The notes beneath the pieces were generated by a model. The model was given only the letters and a program-made list of their open reading frames with translations, was not told where the DNA came from and made no database searches. A DNA stretch of 64,000 bases from Anaerolineae bacterium (lineage in GTDB: Bacteria > Chloroflexota > Anaerolineae > Aggregatilineales > Phototrophicaceae), in contig JAJDZV010000006.1 in NCBI GenBank assembly GCA_022824465.1, positions 62,001 to 126,000 on the forward strand, written 5' to 3'. Position 1 is the stretch's first letter. Every line of letters starts with the position of its first letter. The position numbers and the translations under genes were made by a program. Shown here one piece after another: positions 1 through 9,556 of the stretch.

Positions 1-167
1 GCGGGGGCGCGCGGGCTTAATGGAGCAACCGCCCACGCAACCAGAGTAATGGACTGAAACGATTGCAGCGCTGTTTTCCGTCCGCGTAAGTTCAGGCGTT
101 TAGGCTCTGAATTGCCGCCTCTACGCCTCCCACACGTCGCCCGCCCCGCTATCGCCGCCGCGCAAGA
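1..167. other. Window edge, no gene seen
   Basis: GC-rich sequence downstream of the first minus-strand gene. I see no credible open frame, RNA gene or clear hairpin terminator here; it may hold the end of a feature lying outside the window. Confidence 0.5.
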
Positions 168-1292
168 CTAACGCGGCGACCAACTCGCAGATTTCACCCG
201 GCAATCCATCTCGGTCAACTGCTGCAAGTCGCTGCCGTCTCGTCTAATCTTGAATAGCTGACGATCATCGAGGCCGTCGGTGAAGGCGATCCACTCGCTA
301 TCCGGCGACCACGTAGACGCAACGCGCCGGCCCTCTAGCAAGCGCCGCATATCACCCGTCCATGTATCAAACAGATGCGTATTGTCATCATTATCTGATC
401 TGGGCTTAAATGTCGATAGCGCCAGCCAGCGTCCATCTGGCGACCATACCGGATGGCTCGCATGAACAGCGAGTTCAAAATCGTAGCCCTTCTGAACGAT
501 GTTGTAGACAACCATCATGTCATGGGTATCCAGGACGACCCGTTCGCTGTCCGGCGCCCAGACAATGCTATAGACGTCGCCCTTTATTTTGTGCTCGAAG
601 GTCGACTCCGAATCGTCGAAACTCAAGAAGCGAACGGATGAGACGTCATCGCGATAGCGACGATAATCATAAGCGAGCCACTTGCCGTCAGGCGACCAGG
701 CCACCGGCGAGAATCCGCCGCCAACTCGGCCGACTCCGCTCACCGCACGCGACTTGCCTCCCGCCGCCGGCGCCCGATACATCTCGCGCCCGCTGACATA
801 ATAGATGGTTTGCCCATCGGGCGACCAACTGACATGCTCTTCCCTTTTATTGTCAAATGTCAATCGCCGCCAGACTGAGCCATCAAATCGCAGGACCAAA
901 ACCTCGGAGCGCTGCCAGACGGACGAGACATAGATAGGCGCCGCCAGCCACATCCCATCTGGCGACCATGCTAGCCCCGAACCGTAGGTCACCAAGTAAC
1001 CGCCGTGAATCTGACTCAAATTGCTGCCGTCAGGCTCGATCGTGTAAATGCCGCTCCCACACGAAAACACGATCAACTCAGATTCTTTTTCCGCCGGTAC
1101 CGCCCGGTTTGATGCCTGTTGGATCCCGTAGGCGAGCCGCTGGAAAGGCGCCGAATATTGAATATTCAGCACAAGCCAGCCGAGCCCGCACAACGCGAAG
1201 GGAGCGATTATCAGCGCAAACAGCATTCGCAGGCAGCCGACATGCAGCGGCCTCCGCGGTCGTTTGCGTTTCTTCTTCTCCGCCAATGTCAT
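168..1292 (-). CDS. Membrane-anchored TolB/WD40-like beta-propeller protein
   Basis: 374 aa. A strongly basic N-terminus (about residues 6-15) is followed by one hydrophobic segment (about 20-44), so the protein is probably anchored with the rest outside the cytoplasm. The remainder is a beta-propeller: WSPDG-type motifs (variants WSPDS, WAPDS) recur about seven times, roughly once per 40-45 residues, and the last ends at the C-terminus, as in TolB-like PD40 repeats. The propeller probably binds a protein or ligand; the partner is unknown. It starts 17 bp downstream of the enolase-superfamily gene on the same strand and may be its operon partner. An ATG with an upstream GAGG supports the start. 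Family call is secure, function is not. Confidence 0.8.
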   Translation of the reverse strand: MTLAEKKKRKRPRRPLHVGCLRMLFALIIAPFALCGLGWLVLNIQYSAPFQRLAYGIQQASNRAVPAEKESELIVFSCGSGIYTIEPDGSNLSQIHGGYLVTYGSGLAWSPDGMWLAAPIYVSSVWQRSEVLVLRFDGSVWRRLTFDNKREEHVSWSPDGQTIYYVSGREMYRAPAAGGKSRAVSGVGRVGGGFSPVAWSPDGKWLAYDYRRYRDDVSSVRFLSFDDSESTFEHKIKGDVYSIVWAPDSERVVLDTHDMMVVYNIVQKGYDFELAVHASHPVWSPDGRWLALSTFKPRSDNDDNTHLFDTWTGDMRRLLEGRRVASTWSPDSEWIAFTDGLDDRQLFKIRRDGSDLQQLTEMDCRVKSASWSPR

Positions 1293-1309
1293 CTGCCAAG
1301 GCCTCGCCT

Positions 1310-2491
1310 CTACTCTTCCCCCACTTCCTCCGCCTCGCCATCGGCGACCACATACAAGCCCGCCCCGCGCCGTCTGCCCCAGGGACTGGGCGCCGCGCTG
1401 GCTGAGCGCTGCGTCACGTGGTGCTGCTCCAGCTTCTCCATATCAAACTGAATGCCATTGCCCGGCCGGTCGCCAAGGATAATATAGCCGTCCTCGACGC
1501 GACTGTCATGCGCAAAAACGACATCGCGCCCGGCATCAACCACCTCCATCCAGATATGATTGGGCAGCACGGCGGCGAAATGCGCCATATAATTGCCCGG
1601 GCAATTCATCACCGAAACTGGCAGGTCGAAGCCGTCAGCCATCTGCGCCACCCGCATCGCGCCCGTGATGCCGCCCGTGCCCACTCCGATCTGCAGAACG
1701 TCAGCCGCTTGATGCGCGATAAGAGCGCGAAAGTCAGCGGCGTCATCCAGGTTCTCGCCGGTGGCGACGGCCGCGTTCACCGACTGTGAGACCTGGCGCA
1801 AACCAGTGGTGTCCCAACGCCGCGCCGGCTCCTCCGCCCAAAATATTTCGTGATGCCGCTCGAAATAGCGGATATGCTGAATCGCTTGCTTTGGCGACCA
1901 ATACTCGTTGGAATCGATGAGCAGGATGGGCGCGCGCCCGGACGTCGCCAGCGCCTCCTTCATGATGCCGATGCGCCGCAGGTCGGCTTCGCGGTCCAAA
2001 CCTACCTTGAGCTTGCCGATGGCGATCCCGCGAGCGGCCTGCCGCTCATAGAAGGCGCGGATTTCCTCATCGTCGAGGCACAGGTCGATGCCGCTGGCAT
2101 AGGCTTTGACCGCCCGGCTGGATGCGCCCAGCGTCTTCCAGAGCGGTTCGTCGTTGGCTTTGGCTTTCAAATCCCAAAGCGCGACATCCAGCGCGCCGAT
2201 GACATCGGTGACCGCCCCGCGATTGCCGCCCTTGAAGGCGAAATCCGCCATACGACCCCACAAGCCGACTGCGCCGCGAGGATCCCGACCGAAGAGCAAG
2301 TTCCGCGCCATAGCGTGAATGTCGCCCTGCAGTGACGGGTTGCCCAACGCGACGCCTGTCAGCCCGGCGTCGGTATCCAAAAAGACCGCCAGCCCGGCGT
2401 TCAAGTCGCGGCCGCGTGGATTATTGGCATCGCCGATAGGGCGCGCCATCCGGTGTTCGAAAAGGATCGAGTTGATACCTGTGATTTTCAT
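1310..2491 (-). CDS. Mandelate racemase/muconate lactonizing enzyme family protein (enolase superfamily)
   Basis: 393 aa, the usual length for the family. An N-terminal capping domain is followed by the (beta/alpha)7 barrel. The base motif reads GKLKVG, and the metal ligands are recognisable in LLIDSN (Asp), WAEEP (Glu) and ATGEN (Glu). Family members abstract the alpha-proton of a carboxylate and then racemise or dehydrate it, so an acid-sugar dehydratase is the likeliest role. Oddly, the Asp-His dyad of the mandelate racemase subgroup is not apparent: the barrel strand reads LQIGVG where an Asp is expected, and the later strand reads VMNCPG where a His is expected. The ATG is preceded by TGAGGG. 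The substrate cannot be assigned. Confidence 0.85.
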   Translation of the reverse strand: MKITGINSILFEHRMARPIGDANNPRGRDLNAGLAVFLDTDAGLTGVALGNPSLQGDIHAMARNLLFGRDPRGAVGLWGRMADFAFKGGNRGAVTDVIGALDVALWDLKAKANDEPLWKTLGASSRAVKAYASGIDLCLDDEEIRAFYERQAARGIAIGKLKVGLDREADLRRIGIMKEALATSGRAPILLIDSNEYWSPKQAIQHIRYFERHHEIFWAEEPARRWDTTGLRQVSQSVNAAVATGENLDDAADFRALIAHQAADVLQIGVGTGGITGAMRVAQMADGFDLPVSVMNCPGNYMAHFAAVLPNHIWMEVVDAGRDVVFAHDSRVEDGYIILGDRPGNGIQFDMEKLEQHHVTQRSASAAPSPWGRRRGAGLYVVADGEAEEVGEE

Positions 2492-2843
2492 AATGCCCTC
2501 ATATTTTCAAAGACAAATGCGCTTAGGGGCGACCAACCTGGTCGTCCGCCATTTGACGAGCATGGGCGACTTGAAACAGTTTCGCAGCATCTAAGTCCCT
2601 CCCTAATTATGGGCTGAGGATCGGATATGTTTTTCTACCCCATCCCCGGCCTTTCCCCAATGCTTTGGGGAAGGGTAACTCGATGATGAAATTGACAATT
2701 AACGCGCAAATAGCAGAAGATTGAGCATCAAAGCCATCTACTCTCAGAGCGCTCCCCCTCCCTAGCTTGCTGGGGAGGGGGCCGGGGGGTGGGGTTGGCT
2801 TTGAGATTCGCGCTATTTTCAAAGGTACCCGCTCCTCAGCTCT
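2492..2843. repeat. Intergenic region with one R1 and two R2 palindromic repeats
   Basis: About 350 bp without a gene. 2523-2550 is a copy of the short R1 repeat (AGGGGCGACC..GGTCGTCCG). 2635-2680 and 2750-2798 are copies of the R2 repeat, whose arms are CTCCCCCTCCCT and GGGGAGGGGGCCGGGGGG. The last copy runs almost to the end of the acyl-CoA ligase gene. Confidence 0.8.
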
Positions 2844-4490
2844 TTATGGGGCACTGGGTTTGGGGTGGGGGTCCAGCTCCCCATCCGCAAACATCTGCCG
2901 CAGCGCTTTTTTGTCCATTTTGCCGACGCCCGTCTTGGGGATTTCGTCTACCGCCACGTAACGATCCGGCAGCCAGAATTTGGGAAATCGCTCCAGCAGC
3001 CAAGCGTTCAGCGCCTGCTCGTCGCAGCTGCCTTCTAGCGGGACCTGCACCGCCAGCGGCCGCTCGCCCCAAGTTTCGTCCGCGATGGCGATGACCGCCG
3101 CCTCCAGCACATCAGGATGCGACATCAGCCTATTCTCCAGGTCGACCGACGAGATCCATTCGCCGCCGCTCTTGACCAGGTCCTTCGTGCGGTCGGTGAT
3201 GGTCATATAGCCGTCCGCGTCGATAGTGACGACATCGCCGGTCCGAAACCAGCCATCATCGGTGAAATGCTCATGGTCATGCTCGAGCTTGTAATACTGC
3301 CGCGCCACCCAATAGCCGCGCACCTGCAACTCGCCCATCGTCTCGCCGTCCCACGCCACTTCGCGCCCGTCATCATCGACGATGCGCGCGTCAACGCCGG
3401 GGACGAAGTAGCCCTGTTTCGCCTTGATATCCCAACGTCCAGCCTCATCAAGGTCGCTATGCCGCGTTTGCAACTTCGATACGCTGCCGATGGGCGACAT
3501 CTCGGTCATGCCCCAGGCGTGCGCGACATTGACATTGAAGTCGCGCTCATACGCTTCGATCAAGCCGCGGGGCATAGCTGAGCCGCCAACGACAAGCTGC
3601 GCGATCGATGAGATATCGCGCGGGTTGCGGCGCAGTTCGTGATACAAGCCATTCCAGATCGTGGGCACGCCGGCGGCGATGGTGACGCGCTCCCCCTCGA
3701 TCATCTCCGCCAGCGGCGCCGGCTGAAGATGGCGACCGGGCATGATGATGGTCGCGCCCACCCAGGCGCAGGCATAAGGCAAGCCCCAAGCCATAGCGTG
3801 GAATTGCGGCACGACTGGCAAGACCACATCGGCCTCGGTGGGACCGAGCGCCGCCGCCTGCATCACGCCCAAGGTGTGCAGCATCATCGACCGGTGGCTA
3901 TAAAGGACGCCCTTGGGCATGCCAGTCGTTCCGCTGGTGTAACACAAGCCCAGCGCCATATCTTCATCCGTGCAGCGCCACTCGAAGTCCTCGCTGGCTT
4001 CCGCCATCAGGTCTTCGTAATGCGTGGCATTCGGCAGATTTACGGCTTGTCGCTGGTCGCAGTTGAAGACGACGAACCGCTCCACCGTTTCCAGCTCAGC
4101 CGCGATCGGCTCAAGCAGCGGCAGCAGCGTGCCATCAACGAAGATAGCCTTGTCTTCCGCGTGATTGATGATGAACTTGAGCTGCTCGGGCGAAAGGCGG
4201 ATATTCAAGGTGTGCGCGACCGCGCCCGCGCCGGGGATGCCGAAATAGAGTTCCAAATGCTCGAAGGTATTCCAGGCGAAGGTGCCGACGCGGTCTCCCG
4301 GCTCGACGCCCAGCGCAGCCAGCGCATTGCCCAGCTTCTTCACCCTCCGGTAGAACTCCGCGTAATCGTATTCGTGCCAGGCGCCATCGGGCAATTTGGT
4401 CTTGATCGTCTTGCGCGGCGTCATGCGCCGGGCATGCTCGACGATCACGTCAAGCGTCAGCGGGTAATCCATCATCAAACCGTGCAGCAT
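2844..4490 (-). CDS. AMP-forming fatty acyl-CoA ligase
   Basis: 548 aa. An ANL-superfamily adenylating enzyme that activates a carboxylic acid to acyl-AMP and transfers it to CoA in the cytoplasm. The P-loop [11 protein letters not shown] lies at about residues 184-194. WGMTEMSP (A5-type), the hinge region [15 protein letters not shown] and the C-terminal catalytic-lysine region [11 protein letters not shown] are all intact. The closest family type is medium/long-chain acyl-CoA ligase (FadD/AlkK-like). The start was placed at 4490 because GGAGGGG lies four bases upstream; an in-frame extension to 4529 has no ribosome site. The C-terminal tail (DPHPKP) is read from GC-rich sequence resembling the R2 repeat, so the native end may have been altered. 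Confidence 0.92.
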   Translation of the reverse strand: MLHGLMMDYPLTLDVIVEHARRMTPRKTIKTKLPDGAWHEYDYAEFYRRVKKLGNALAALGVEPGDRVGTFAWNTFEHLELYFGIPGAGAVAHTLNIRLSPEQLKFIINHAEDKAIFVDGTLLPLLEPIAAELETVERFVVFNCDQRQAVNLPNATHYEDLMAEASEDFEWRCTDEDMALGLCYTSGTTGMPKGVLYSHRSMMLHTLGVMQAAALGPTEADVVLPVVPQFHAMAWGLPYACAWVGATIIMPGRHLQPAPLAEMIEGERVTIAAGVPTIWNGLYHELRRNPRDISSIAQLVVGGSAMPRGLIEAYERDFNVNVAHAWGMTEMSPIGSVSKLQTRHSDLDEAGRWDIKAKQGYFVPGVDARIVDDDGREVAWDGETMGELQVRGYWVARQYYKLEHDHEHFTDDGWFRTGDVVTIDADGYMTITDRTKDLVKSGGEWISSVDLENRLMSHPDVLEAAVIAIADETWGERPLAVQVPLEGSCDEQALNAWLLERFPKFWLPDRYVAVDEIPKTGVGKMDKKALRQMFADGELDPHPKPSAP

Positions 4491-4804
4491 GATACCCCTC
4501 CGCCAGCGAACGCGTTCCCGTTCAGGCACTATAACTTTAGCATAGTCCGCCGCCCGTCGGCAGTGACTATGGCTACTCCGCTAAGGTCAGGTTGAAAGCC
4601 CATACGAGCGAGCCGTAGACATACGCGCGGCAAAGCCATCGCCTACGAAAAATATCTTGCTGCGCGCAGTATTTTGCTCCCCTCCCTGATTCGTCGGGGG
4701 AGGGGCCGGGGGTGGCGTAGAGCGCCCACAACGTAGACGAGGCGCGAGCCGCCGTCGCGCCCGTACGAACGACAAGCTTCTGTAGCATTGCTATCGACGC
4801 TGTC
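4491..4804. repeat. Intergenic region with an R2 palindromic repeat
   Basis: About 310 bp between the SDR gene and the acyl-CoA ligase. 4676-4718 is an R2 copy (CTCCCCTCCCTGATTCGTCGG then GGAGGGGCCGGGGGTGGCG). Short open frames here are low-complexity and run through the repeat, so I do not call a gene. Confidence 0.75.
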
Positions 4805-5578
4805 TCATTCCGGCGTCACGTAGGCCGCCGTGATGCCGCCGTCGACCAGGAAGGTGCTGCCGGTGACAAACGAGGACTCGTCCGAAGCCAGGTAGAGGGC
4901 GGCTTTGGCGATTTCTTCCGCCTCGCCGAAGCGCCCCATGGGAATATGCACCAGGCGGCGCTGCTTCTTTTCTTCCGTGTCCAGGTATTTCATCAGCAGT
5001 TCGGTGCGCAGTGGACCCGGGCAAAGGGCGTTGACGCGGATATTCTCTCCCGCGTGGATGACAGCCAGCTCGCGCGACATCGCCAAGACCGCGCCCTTGC
5101 TCGCCGTGTAAGCGAGTTGCGGCGTGGCCGCGCCCAGAACCGCGACGAATGACGCCGTGTTGATGATGCTGCCGCCGCCAGCGCGTTGCAAAGCCGGGAC
5201 GCCATATTTGCAGCCCAGGAAGACGCCTTTGACATTGACCGCCATGGTCAAATCCCATACGGCTTCGGAGGTGTTGATGGCGTCATCGTCGTCGGCGTGG
5301 CTGATGCCCGCGTTGTTGAAAAGGATATCGAGTTTGCCAAAATTGGCTTCGGCCGCGGCGATCATATTGTAGCAGTCTACCGCGCGCGAGACATCAGCGC
5401 GGACATATACCGCCGAACCGCCGCTGCTGTTGATCTCCACGACGCAGGCGACGCCGGCTTTATCGTTGATGTCGACGGCGACAATTGAAGCCCCCTCCCG
5501 CGCGAAGAGTTGGGCGGTCTGCCAGCCGATGCCGCTGCCGGCGCCGGTGATGAGCGCTACTTTGTCTTTGAGTCGCAT
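4805..5578 (-). CDS. SDR-family NAD(P)-dependent oxidoreductase
   Basis: 257 aa classical short-chain dehydrogenase. The cofactor motif TGAGSGIG is at residues 11-18, NNAG at 88-91, and the catalytic set is Ser143, Tyr157 and Lys161 (YTASK). The Asp after beta-2 (AVDIND) suggests NAD preference. It probably oxidises a hydroxyl group on a small substrate that the neighbours also process. The start at 5578 is preceded by GAGGA at good spacing. That site overlaps the stop codon of the 43-aa gene upstream, so the two are probably translationally coupled. It appears to be the last gene of the Gfo/Idh - GS-like - small protein - SDR run. Confidence 0.93.
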   Translation of the reverse strand: MRLKDKVALITGAGSGIGWQTAQLFAREGASIVAVDINDKAGVACVVEINSSGGSAVYVRADVSRAVDCYNMIAAAEANFGKLDILFNNAGISHADDDDAINTSEAVWDLTMAVNVKGVFLGCKYGVPALQRAGGGSIINTASFVAVLGAATPQLAYTASKGAVLAMSRELAVIHAGENIRVNALCPGPLRTELLMKYLDTEEKKQRRLVHIPMGRFGEAEEIAKAALYLASDESSFVTGSTFLVDGGITAAYVTPE

Positions 5579-5588
5579 TGGGACGTCC

Positions 5589-5720
5589 TCAGTCAATGTC
5601 GTGGCTGAGCGTAATGTCAGCTTCCTCGTCGCCCAAGCTGACGATGTGAAGGCGGCCGAGCGCGTCGATGCGGCGCTGAATTCCGTCTTCCTGCGTTACC
5701 CGTACGCTAATCGCGGACAT
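5589..5720 (-). CDS. Small protein of 43 aa, conserved-looking, unknown function
   Basis: 132 nt including the TGA stop. It begins MSAISVRVTQEDGIQRR and ends LSHDID; it is acidic, with no membrane segment or Cys. AGGGGGAGACAC directly precedes the ATG, one of the best ribosome sites in the window. Its stop overlaps the Shine-Dalgarno of the SDR gene. It lies 85 bp after the GS-like gene, and a TACAAT box (5748-5753, minus strand) with no convincing -35 lies in that gap. I do not recognise a family. The strong translation signal and operon position argue that it is a real gene, perhaps a small subunit of the neighbouring enzymes. Confidence 0.6.
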   Translation of the reverse strand: MSAISVRVTQEDGIQRRIDALGRLHIVSLGDEEADITLSHDID

Positions 5721-5805
5721 GTGTCTCCCCCTTGTTCAATGTGGCGAATTGTAGCAATTCTCGACTGATTCTGTACCGTCGCTACCAGCTTGGCTACGTC
5801 CGCGC

Positions 5806-7185
5806 TCAAATCCGCTCGAAGTAACGCACCCGTTCCCAGTCGGTGACGGCGCCGTGGAAGCTTTCGATCTCCATACGGAAGAAATGCGTGTAATGCCGCA
5901 CGACTTCCTCGCCGAAAGCTTCGCGCGCGAAGTCGCTGGCTGCGAAGTTGTCGGTCGCTTCCTCCAACGTGTAGGGCACACGCGGCAGATGGCGGGCGGC
6001 GTATATATCGCCTTCGAAGATAGCGGGCGGATCCGTTTTATTGCGGATGCCAGCCAAGCCCGACGCCAAGGCGGCCGCGTACGCCAGATAGGGATTGCAA
6101 TCGGCGCCGGGCACGCGACACTCAATGCGCAAACTGTCGCCCTTTCCCACGACGCGAAAGCCGGCGGTGCGATTGTCATAGCTCCAGGCGATGCGCGTCG
6201 GCGCCCACGAGCCGTCTTCATAGCGCTTGTAAGCGTTTATCGTCGGCGCATAGCAGACCATTAACTCCTGCAAATGGGCCATCCAGCCGCCGAGGAAATA
6301 GCGGAAGACATCCGAGCCCATTACCGGTCCCAGCGCCATATCACCGGCGAAGGCATTCTCCCCGCCCTTGAATAAGCTAAGGTGAATATGGCAGCTCGAG
6401 CCCGCTTGACCCGCGTAAGGCTTCGCCATGAAGGTGACGCTGCCGCCTTGTCCATCGGCGATCTCCTTGAGGCAGTGCTTCATCAGCGAGTGGCGATCGG
6501 CCATGCTGAGCACATCGGCGTAGCGGATATTGAGCTCGTGCTGGCCCAGACCCCATTCGCCCTTGCTGCTCTCCACCGGGATGCCGGAATGCTTGAGATG
6601 ATGACGAGCGGCGGCGGTGAAGCTCTCTTCGCGCGTGCCCTGCAAGAGATGATAATCTTCCAGATACCAACCCATCGGCTCCAGATCAGCGTAGCCTTGT
6701 TGCTGGGCATCGCGGTAGGAATCGCGATAAATATAATACTCCAACTCGGAGGCGGCATAGACGCTGTAGCCCAGGTCAGCCGCCGCTTCGATTTGCCGCC
6801 GCAGGATGGAGCGCGGCGCCTCCGCGACCGGTTGATGCCGCCTTTCATTCTCGATATCGCAAAGCACGATCGCGGTTTCGCTCAGCCAACTCGCCTGCCG
6901 CAGCGTTTCCAGATCGGGCGCGAGATGGAAGTCGCCATAGCCTAATTCCCAGTTGGCGAATTCGTAGCCGGGCACGGGTTCCATTTCCATATCAGTGGTC
7001 AGCAGATAATTGCAAGCGTGGGCGCCGGCTCGCGCGGCTTCAGCCAGGAAGTACTCGGCATCCAGCCGCTTGCCCAGCAGGCGTCCATAGTGGTCGCTGA
7101 AAGCGATGATGACGGTTTCGATTTCGCCAGCATCGACTTTGCTCGCAAGTTCGCCAAGCGATAACATGCCGCGCTCGCCGTTCAT
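5806..7185 (-). CDS. Glutamine synthetase family protein (gamma-glutamylamine/polyamine synthetase-like)
   Basis: 459 aa. The beta-grasp and catalytic domains of the GS superfamily are present: ELE at 147-149, EWGLGQHELN at about 210-219 (metal and ATP Glu residues), CHIHLS at 265-270, and the later Arg and Glu segments (YDNRTAGFRV, IECRVPGADCNPY). These point to ATP-dependent ligation of an amine to a carboxylate. The length and short N-terminus fit the GlnA3/PuuA-like branch, not the nitrogen-assimilating GlnA, so the substrate is probably an amine or amino sugar. The frame is open to 7794, but that extension overlaps the dehydrogenase gene; the start at 7185 has GGGAGGA just upstream and lies 10 bp after that gene's stop. 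Confidence 0.88.
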   Translation of the reverse strand: MNGERGMLSLGELASKVDAGEIETVIIAFSDHYGRLLGKRLDAEYFLAEAARAGAHACNYLLTTDMEMEPVPGYEFANWELGYGDFHLAPDLETLRQASWLSETAIVLCDIENERRHQPVAEAPRSILRRQIEAAADLGYSVYAASELEYYIYRDSYRDAQQQGYADLEPMGWYLEDYHLLQGTREESFTAAARHHLKHSGIPVESSKGEWGLGQHELNIRYADVLSMADRHSLMKHCLKEIADGQGGSVTFMAKPYAGQAGSSCHIHLSLFKGGENAFAGDMALGPVMGSDVFRYFLGGWMAHLQELMVCYAPTINAYKRYEDGSWAPTRIAWSYDNRTAGFRVVGKGDSLRIECRVPGADCNPYLAYAAALASGLAGIRNKTDPPAIFEGDIYAARHLPRVPYTLEEATDNFAASDFAREAFGEEVVRHYTHFFRMEIESFHGAVTDWERVRYFERI

Positions 7186-7195
7186 GCGTCCTCCC

Positions 7196-8359
7196 TCATT
7201 CGCGCAAGCCGAATAGACCGGCCGCCTTTGTTTTGCTGTCTTCCCAGACGTCGAGCTCGACAATTCCATCAATGCCCTTTTTGTAGACCGGACTTGCCTT
7301 GTCCAGCGGCAAACGGACGACTCGTCCAGTGACGGCCGATGCGTAGGCGCCCAGCACGATCTCCAAAGCGCGGGCGCCGGCGGCTGCGGGCGCAATCGGC
7401 TCACGGTCTTCGCGGATGGCGGCATGGAAGTCCGCCCATAGCTCGGTGAAAGAGCGCGCGGTATTGTCCAGGTGCTCCTCAAGATTGGCGATGGCGTGGT
7501 CGGTCCGTCGCCACTCGCTGTCGACGCTGTACAGCTCAATCGGCTGATTGAAACCGCCTGACTGGTATTGCTTGTAGCGCATGCGGATCTGCCCGTCGCT
7601 TCCGCTGATATCAGCGCCGCCGACGCCCTCGCCCCAGGCCATGTGGATGACGGCGTAAGCGCTCGGAAAAGCGATTTGCAGCAGAGCCAGGTCCTCGATG
7701 ACAGGCGCCCGCTGAGCGTATTCCGGCGCGTCCACGAAGGCCATGACCTGCTGCGCCTCCGCCCCGACCAGCCACTCAGCCAGATAGACCGCATGGATCA
7801 TGTCCATCAGCACGCCGCCGCCGGCCGCCATCGTATGCCGCCAATCAGCTTGATATTCGGCCGCGCCAGGATAATCAATGACGCCCAGAAAATGCAGCGT
7901 GGCGACGCGAATATCGCCGATCGCGCCCGCAGCCAGCAGCCGCTTGATCTGGCGATATTCAGGCAGGAAATGATAATTGTGCACCATCGCCAGTTTCAGG
8001 TCCGCTTCGGTCGCCGCGCGGACAAGTTGGCGCGCGACCGCGGGAACATTGCTGATCGGCTTTTCGCTGAGCACATGCTTGCCAGCCGCGAAGGCATCCA
8101 GCACGATCGGCGGGCGGAACTTCTGCGGCACCGCGATGACCACCGCCTCAATCTCGTCGATGGCCAGCAGGTCGCGATAATCGGCGTAGAGCTGCTCGTC
8201 GCTGAGCCCGAACCAATCTTTGCCGATCTGGCGGCGCGCCGGCGTGATATCGGCCAGCGCGACCAGCTCAATATCATCCAAGCCCAGCAGCGCCGCGCGA
8301 TGCCCATAAACCACGACATTGCCGCAGCCGATCAACCCGACTTTTAAGGTGTTTGTCAT
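7196..8359 (-). CDS. Gfo/Idh/MocA family oxidoreductase
   Basis: 387 aa. An N-terminal Rossmann fold carries GCGNVVVYGH (residues 11-20), and the family lysine is in EKP at 99-101. The C-terminal alpha/beta domain includes GGGVLMDMIHAVYLA, which supplies the substrate-binding Asp/His region. It is an NAD(P)-dependent dehydrogenase acting on a sugar, inositol or related polyol; the exact substrate is open. It heads the run Gfo/Idh - GS-like - small protein - SDR. The ATG at 8359 follows AAGGAAG. It is not closely similar to the iolG-type enzyme at 17570-18580. Confidence 0.88.
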   Translation of the reverse strand: MTNTLKVGLIGCGNVVVYGHRAALLGLDDIELVALADITPARRQIGKDWFGLSDEQLYADYRDLLAIDEIEAVVIAVPQKFRPPIVLDAFAAGKHVLSEKPISNVPAVARQLVRAATEADLKLAMVHNYHFLPEYRQIKRLLAAGAIGDIRVATLHFLGVIDYPGAAEYQADWRHTMAAGGGVLMDMIHAVYLAEWLVGAEAQQVMAFVDAPEYAQRAPVIEDLALLQIAFPSAYAVIHMAWGEGVGGADISGSDGQIRMRYKQYQSGGFNQPIELYSVDSEWRRTDHAIANLEEHLDNTARSFTELWADFHAAIREDREPIAPAAAGARALEIVLGAYASAVTGRVVRLPLDKASPVYKKGIDGIVELDVWEDSKTKAAGLFGLRE

Positions 8360-8395
8360 TAATGCTTCCTTGTGGCTTTTAGCAGAGTTTTCACG

Positions 8396-9481
8396 CTATT
8401 CGTCCACGTACCACAGCGCCCAAGCCGAAGACGCTTGGGCAAGGTATCGTCCGTTGGCACTGAACTGAATGGCCGCCCAAGGCATAATCCTGTCTGAATG
8501 AAACCAATGCGATAAGGCGATCTCTGTGCCGGCATTCAAATCCCAAGCACGAATTTGTTGACACTCGTCAATTGTCACAAGCAAGCTATCGTCAATGTTA
8601 ATATCTCCGTCCGTGATATGACATGCGGACTCACTGTTGTCCGGCGTCATTTCGTCCAAAAGGTCTAACGTACGATCCACAAGCGCCCAACGAGTAACAC
8701 TTTCGTCGGTCAAGGCTAGCAACTGTGAATCATCGTCCAGGAACAGCAACCCCGCAACATGCTCAGCGGAAAGCGCATGCGAATCCCACCTGTTCCAGGT
8801 ATCAACATCCCAGATCGCGACATTGGCGTCTGCGGCGACCGCAAGCAACTCTCCATCGCTCGAAAATGCAAGGGCTTGCATCTTACTGTAACTGCCCTGG
8901 GAAAGCTGTATCGCGGAAACGTCCCTTTGCTCCAGATGCACCTGAAACAGTTTGGCCTTGTCAACAACCGCTATCAACCATTCGCCTTCCGGATGCGACT
9001 CGATCCCGGTAATCTCTCCACTACTGACAGGGACCTCGTCCAGATATTTCTCCTGCCACAAGTCCCAAAGCAAGAGACTTCCCAATTGCGTCCCAACAAT
9101 TATCGTGTCCTCAATCGTGGTCAATGCCGTAAATTCATGCCCGTTGAAAGCGCCGTGTGTCAGGATGTGACCTCTGGTGTCTACATCGTATTCGCGCGAT
9201 ACCATGCGCCATACCATCAACTCCTGTATTTTTCTCTCTTCTGGCAGCGTCTCATTATCTGCGCGCCTACCGCTCATCACGACCAATATGGATTCTGTTT
9301 CATGCCATCTGATTTCGCTGACAAGCAGAGGAGGGTCCGCACCGTCAGCATCCATTAGATGAACATTTTCAGTGGAAAACACCGATGCTTCAAAACAGTC
9401 GGCACTGCAATCCAAGTCTTGCGCCCACACAGCGCATGGTGTGAGCAACAGTGCCAAGGTCGTTATAGCTGTTTTCCACAT
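8396..9481 (-). CDS. Secreted WD40-like repeat protein
   Basis: 361 aa. A clear signal peptide (WKTAITTLALLLTPCAVWAQ, cleavage after about residue 21) precedes a Cys pair region (DLDCSADC) and WD40-like blades such as LLLWDLW, VAIWDVDTW and IRAWDLN. It is probably an extracytoplasmic propeller with an unknown partner. The start at 9481 was chosen for GAGGA at good distance and for the intact signal peptide; in-frame GTG/TTG codons upstream would put charged residues in front of it. Base composition looks lower in GC than the enzymes on either side, so it may have arrived separately. It shares no obvious blade sequence with the TolB-like protein at 168-1292. Confidence 0.8.
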   Translation of the reverse strand: MWKTAITTLALLLTPCAVWAQDLDCSADCFEASVFSTENVHLMDADGADPPLLVSEIRWHETESILVVMSGRRADNETLPEERKIQELMVWRMVSREYDVDTRGHILTHGAFNGHEFTALTTIEDTIIVGTQLGSLLLWDLWQEKYLDEVPVSSGEITGIESHPEGEWLIAVVDKAKLFQVHLEQRDVSAIQLSQGSYSKMQALAFSSDGELLAVAADANVAIWDVDTWNRWDSHALSAEHVAGLLFLDDDSQLLALTDESVTRWALVDRTLDLLDEMTPDNSESACHITDGDINIDDSLLVTIDECQQIRAWDLNAGTEIALSHWFHSDRIMPWAAIQFSANGRYLAQASSAWALWYVDE

Positions 9482-9556
9482 CCGTTGTGTCCTCACCAAG
9501 CTGGTCCCAGCCTGGTGGATACGCGGTGCCGCTCGCGTCCGCAGCGAGCGCCACGT

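Noticed and set aside
2523-2550. Riboswitch or RNA thermometer upstream of the enolase-family gene
   Set aside because: The structure is a standard R1 repeat copy, found in many unrelated gaps.
7196-7794. N-terminal extension of the GS-like gene (open frame to 7794)
   Set aside because: It overlaps the Gfo/Idh gene in another frame, is Arg/Ser-rich shadow sequence, and the start at 7185 has an excellent ribosome site.
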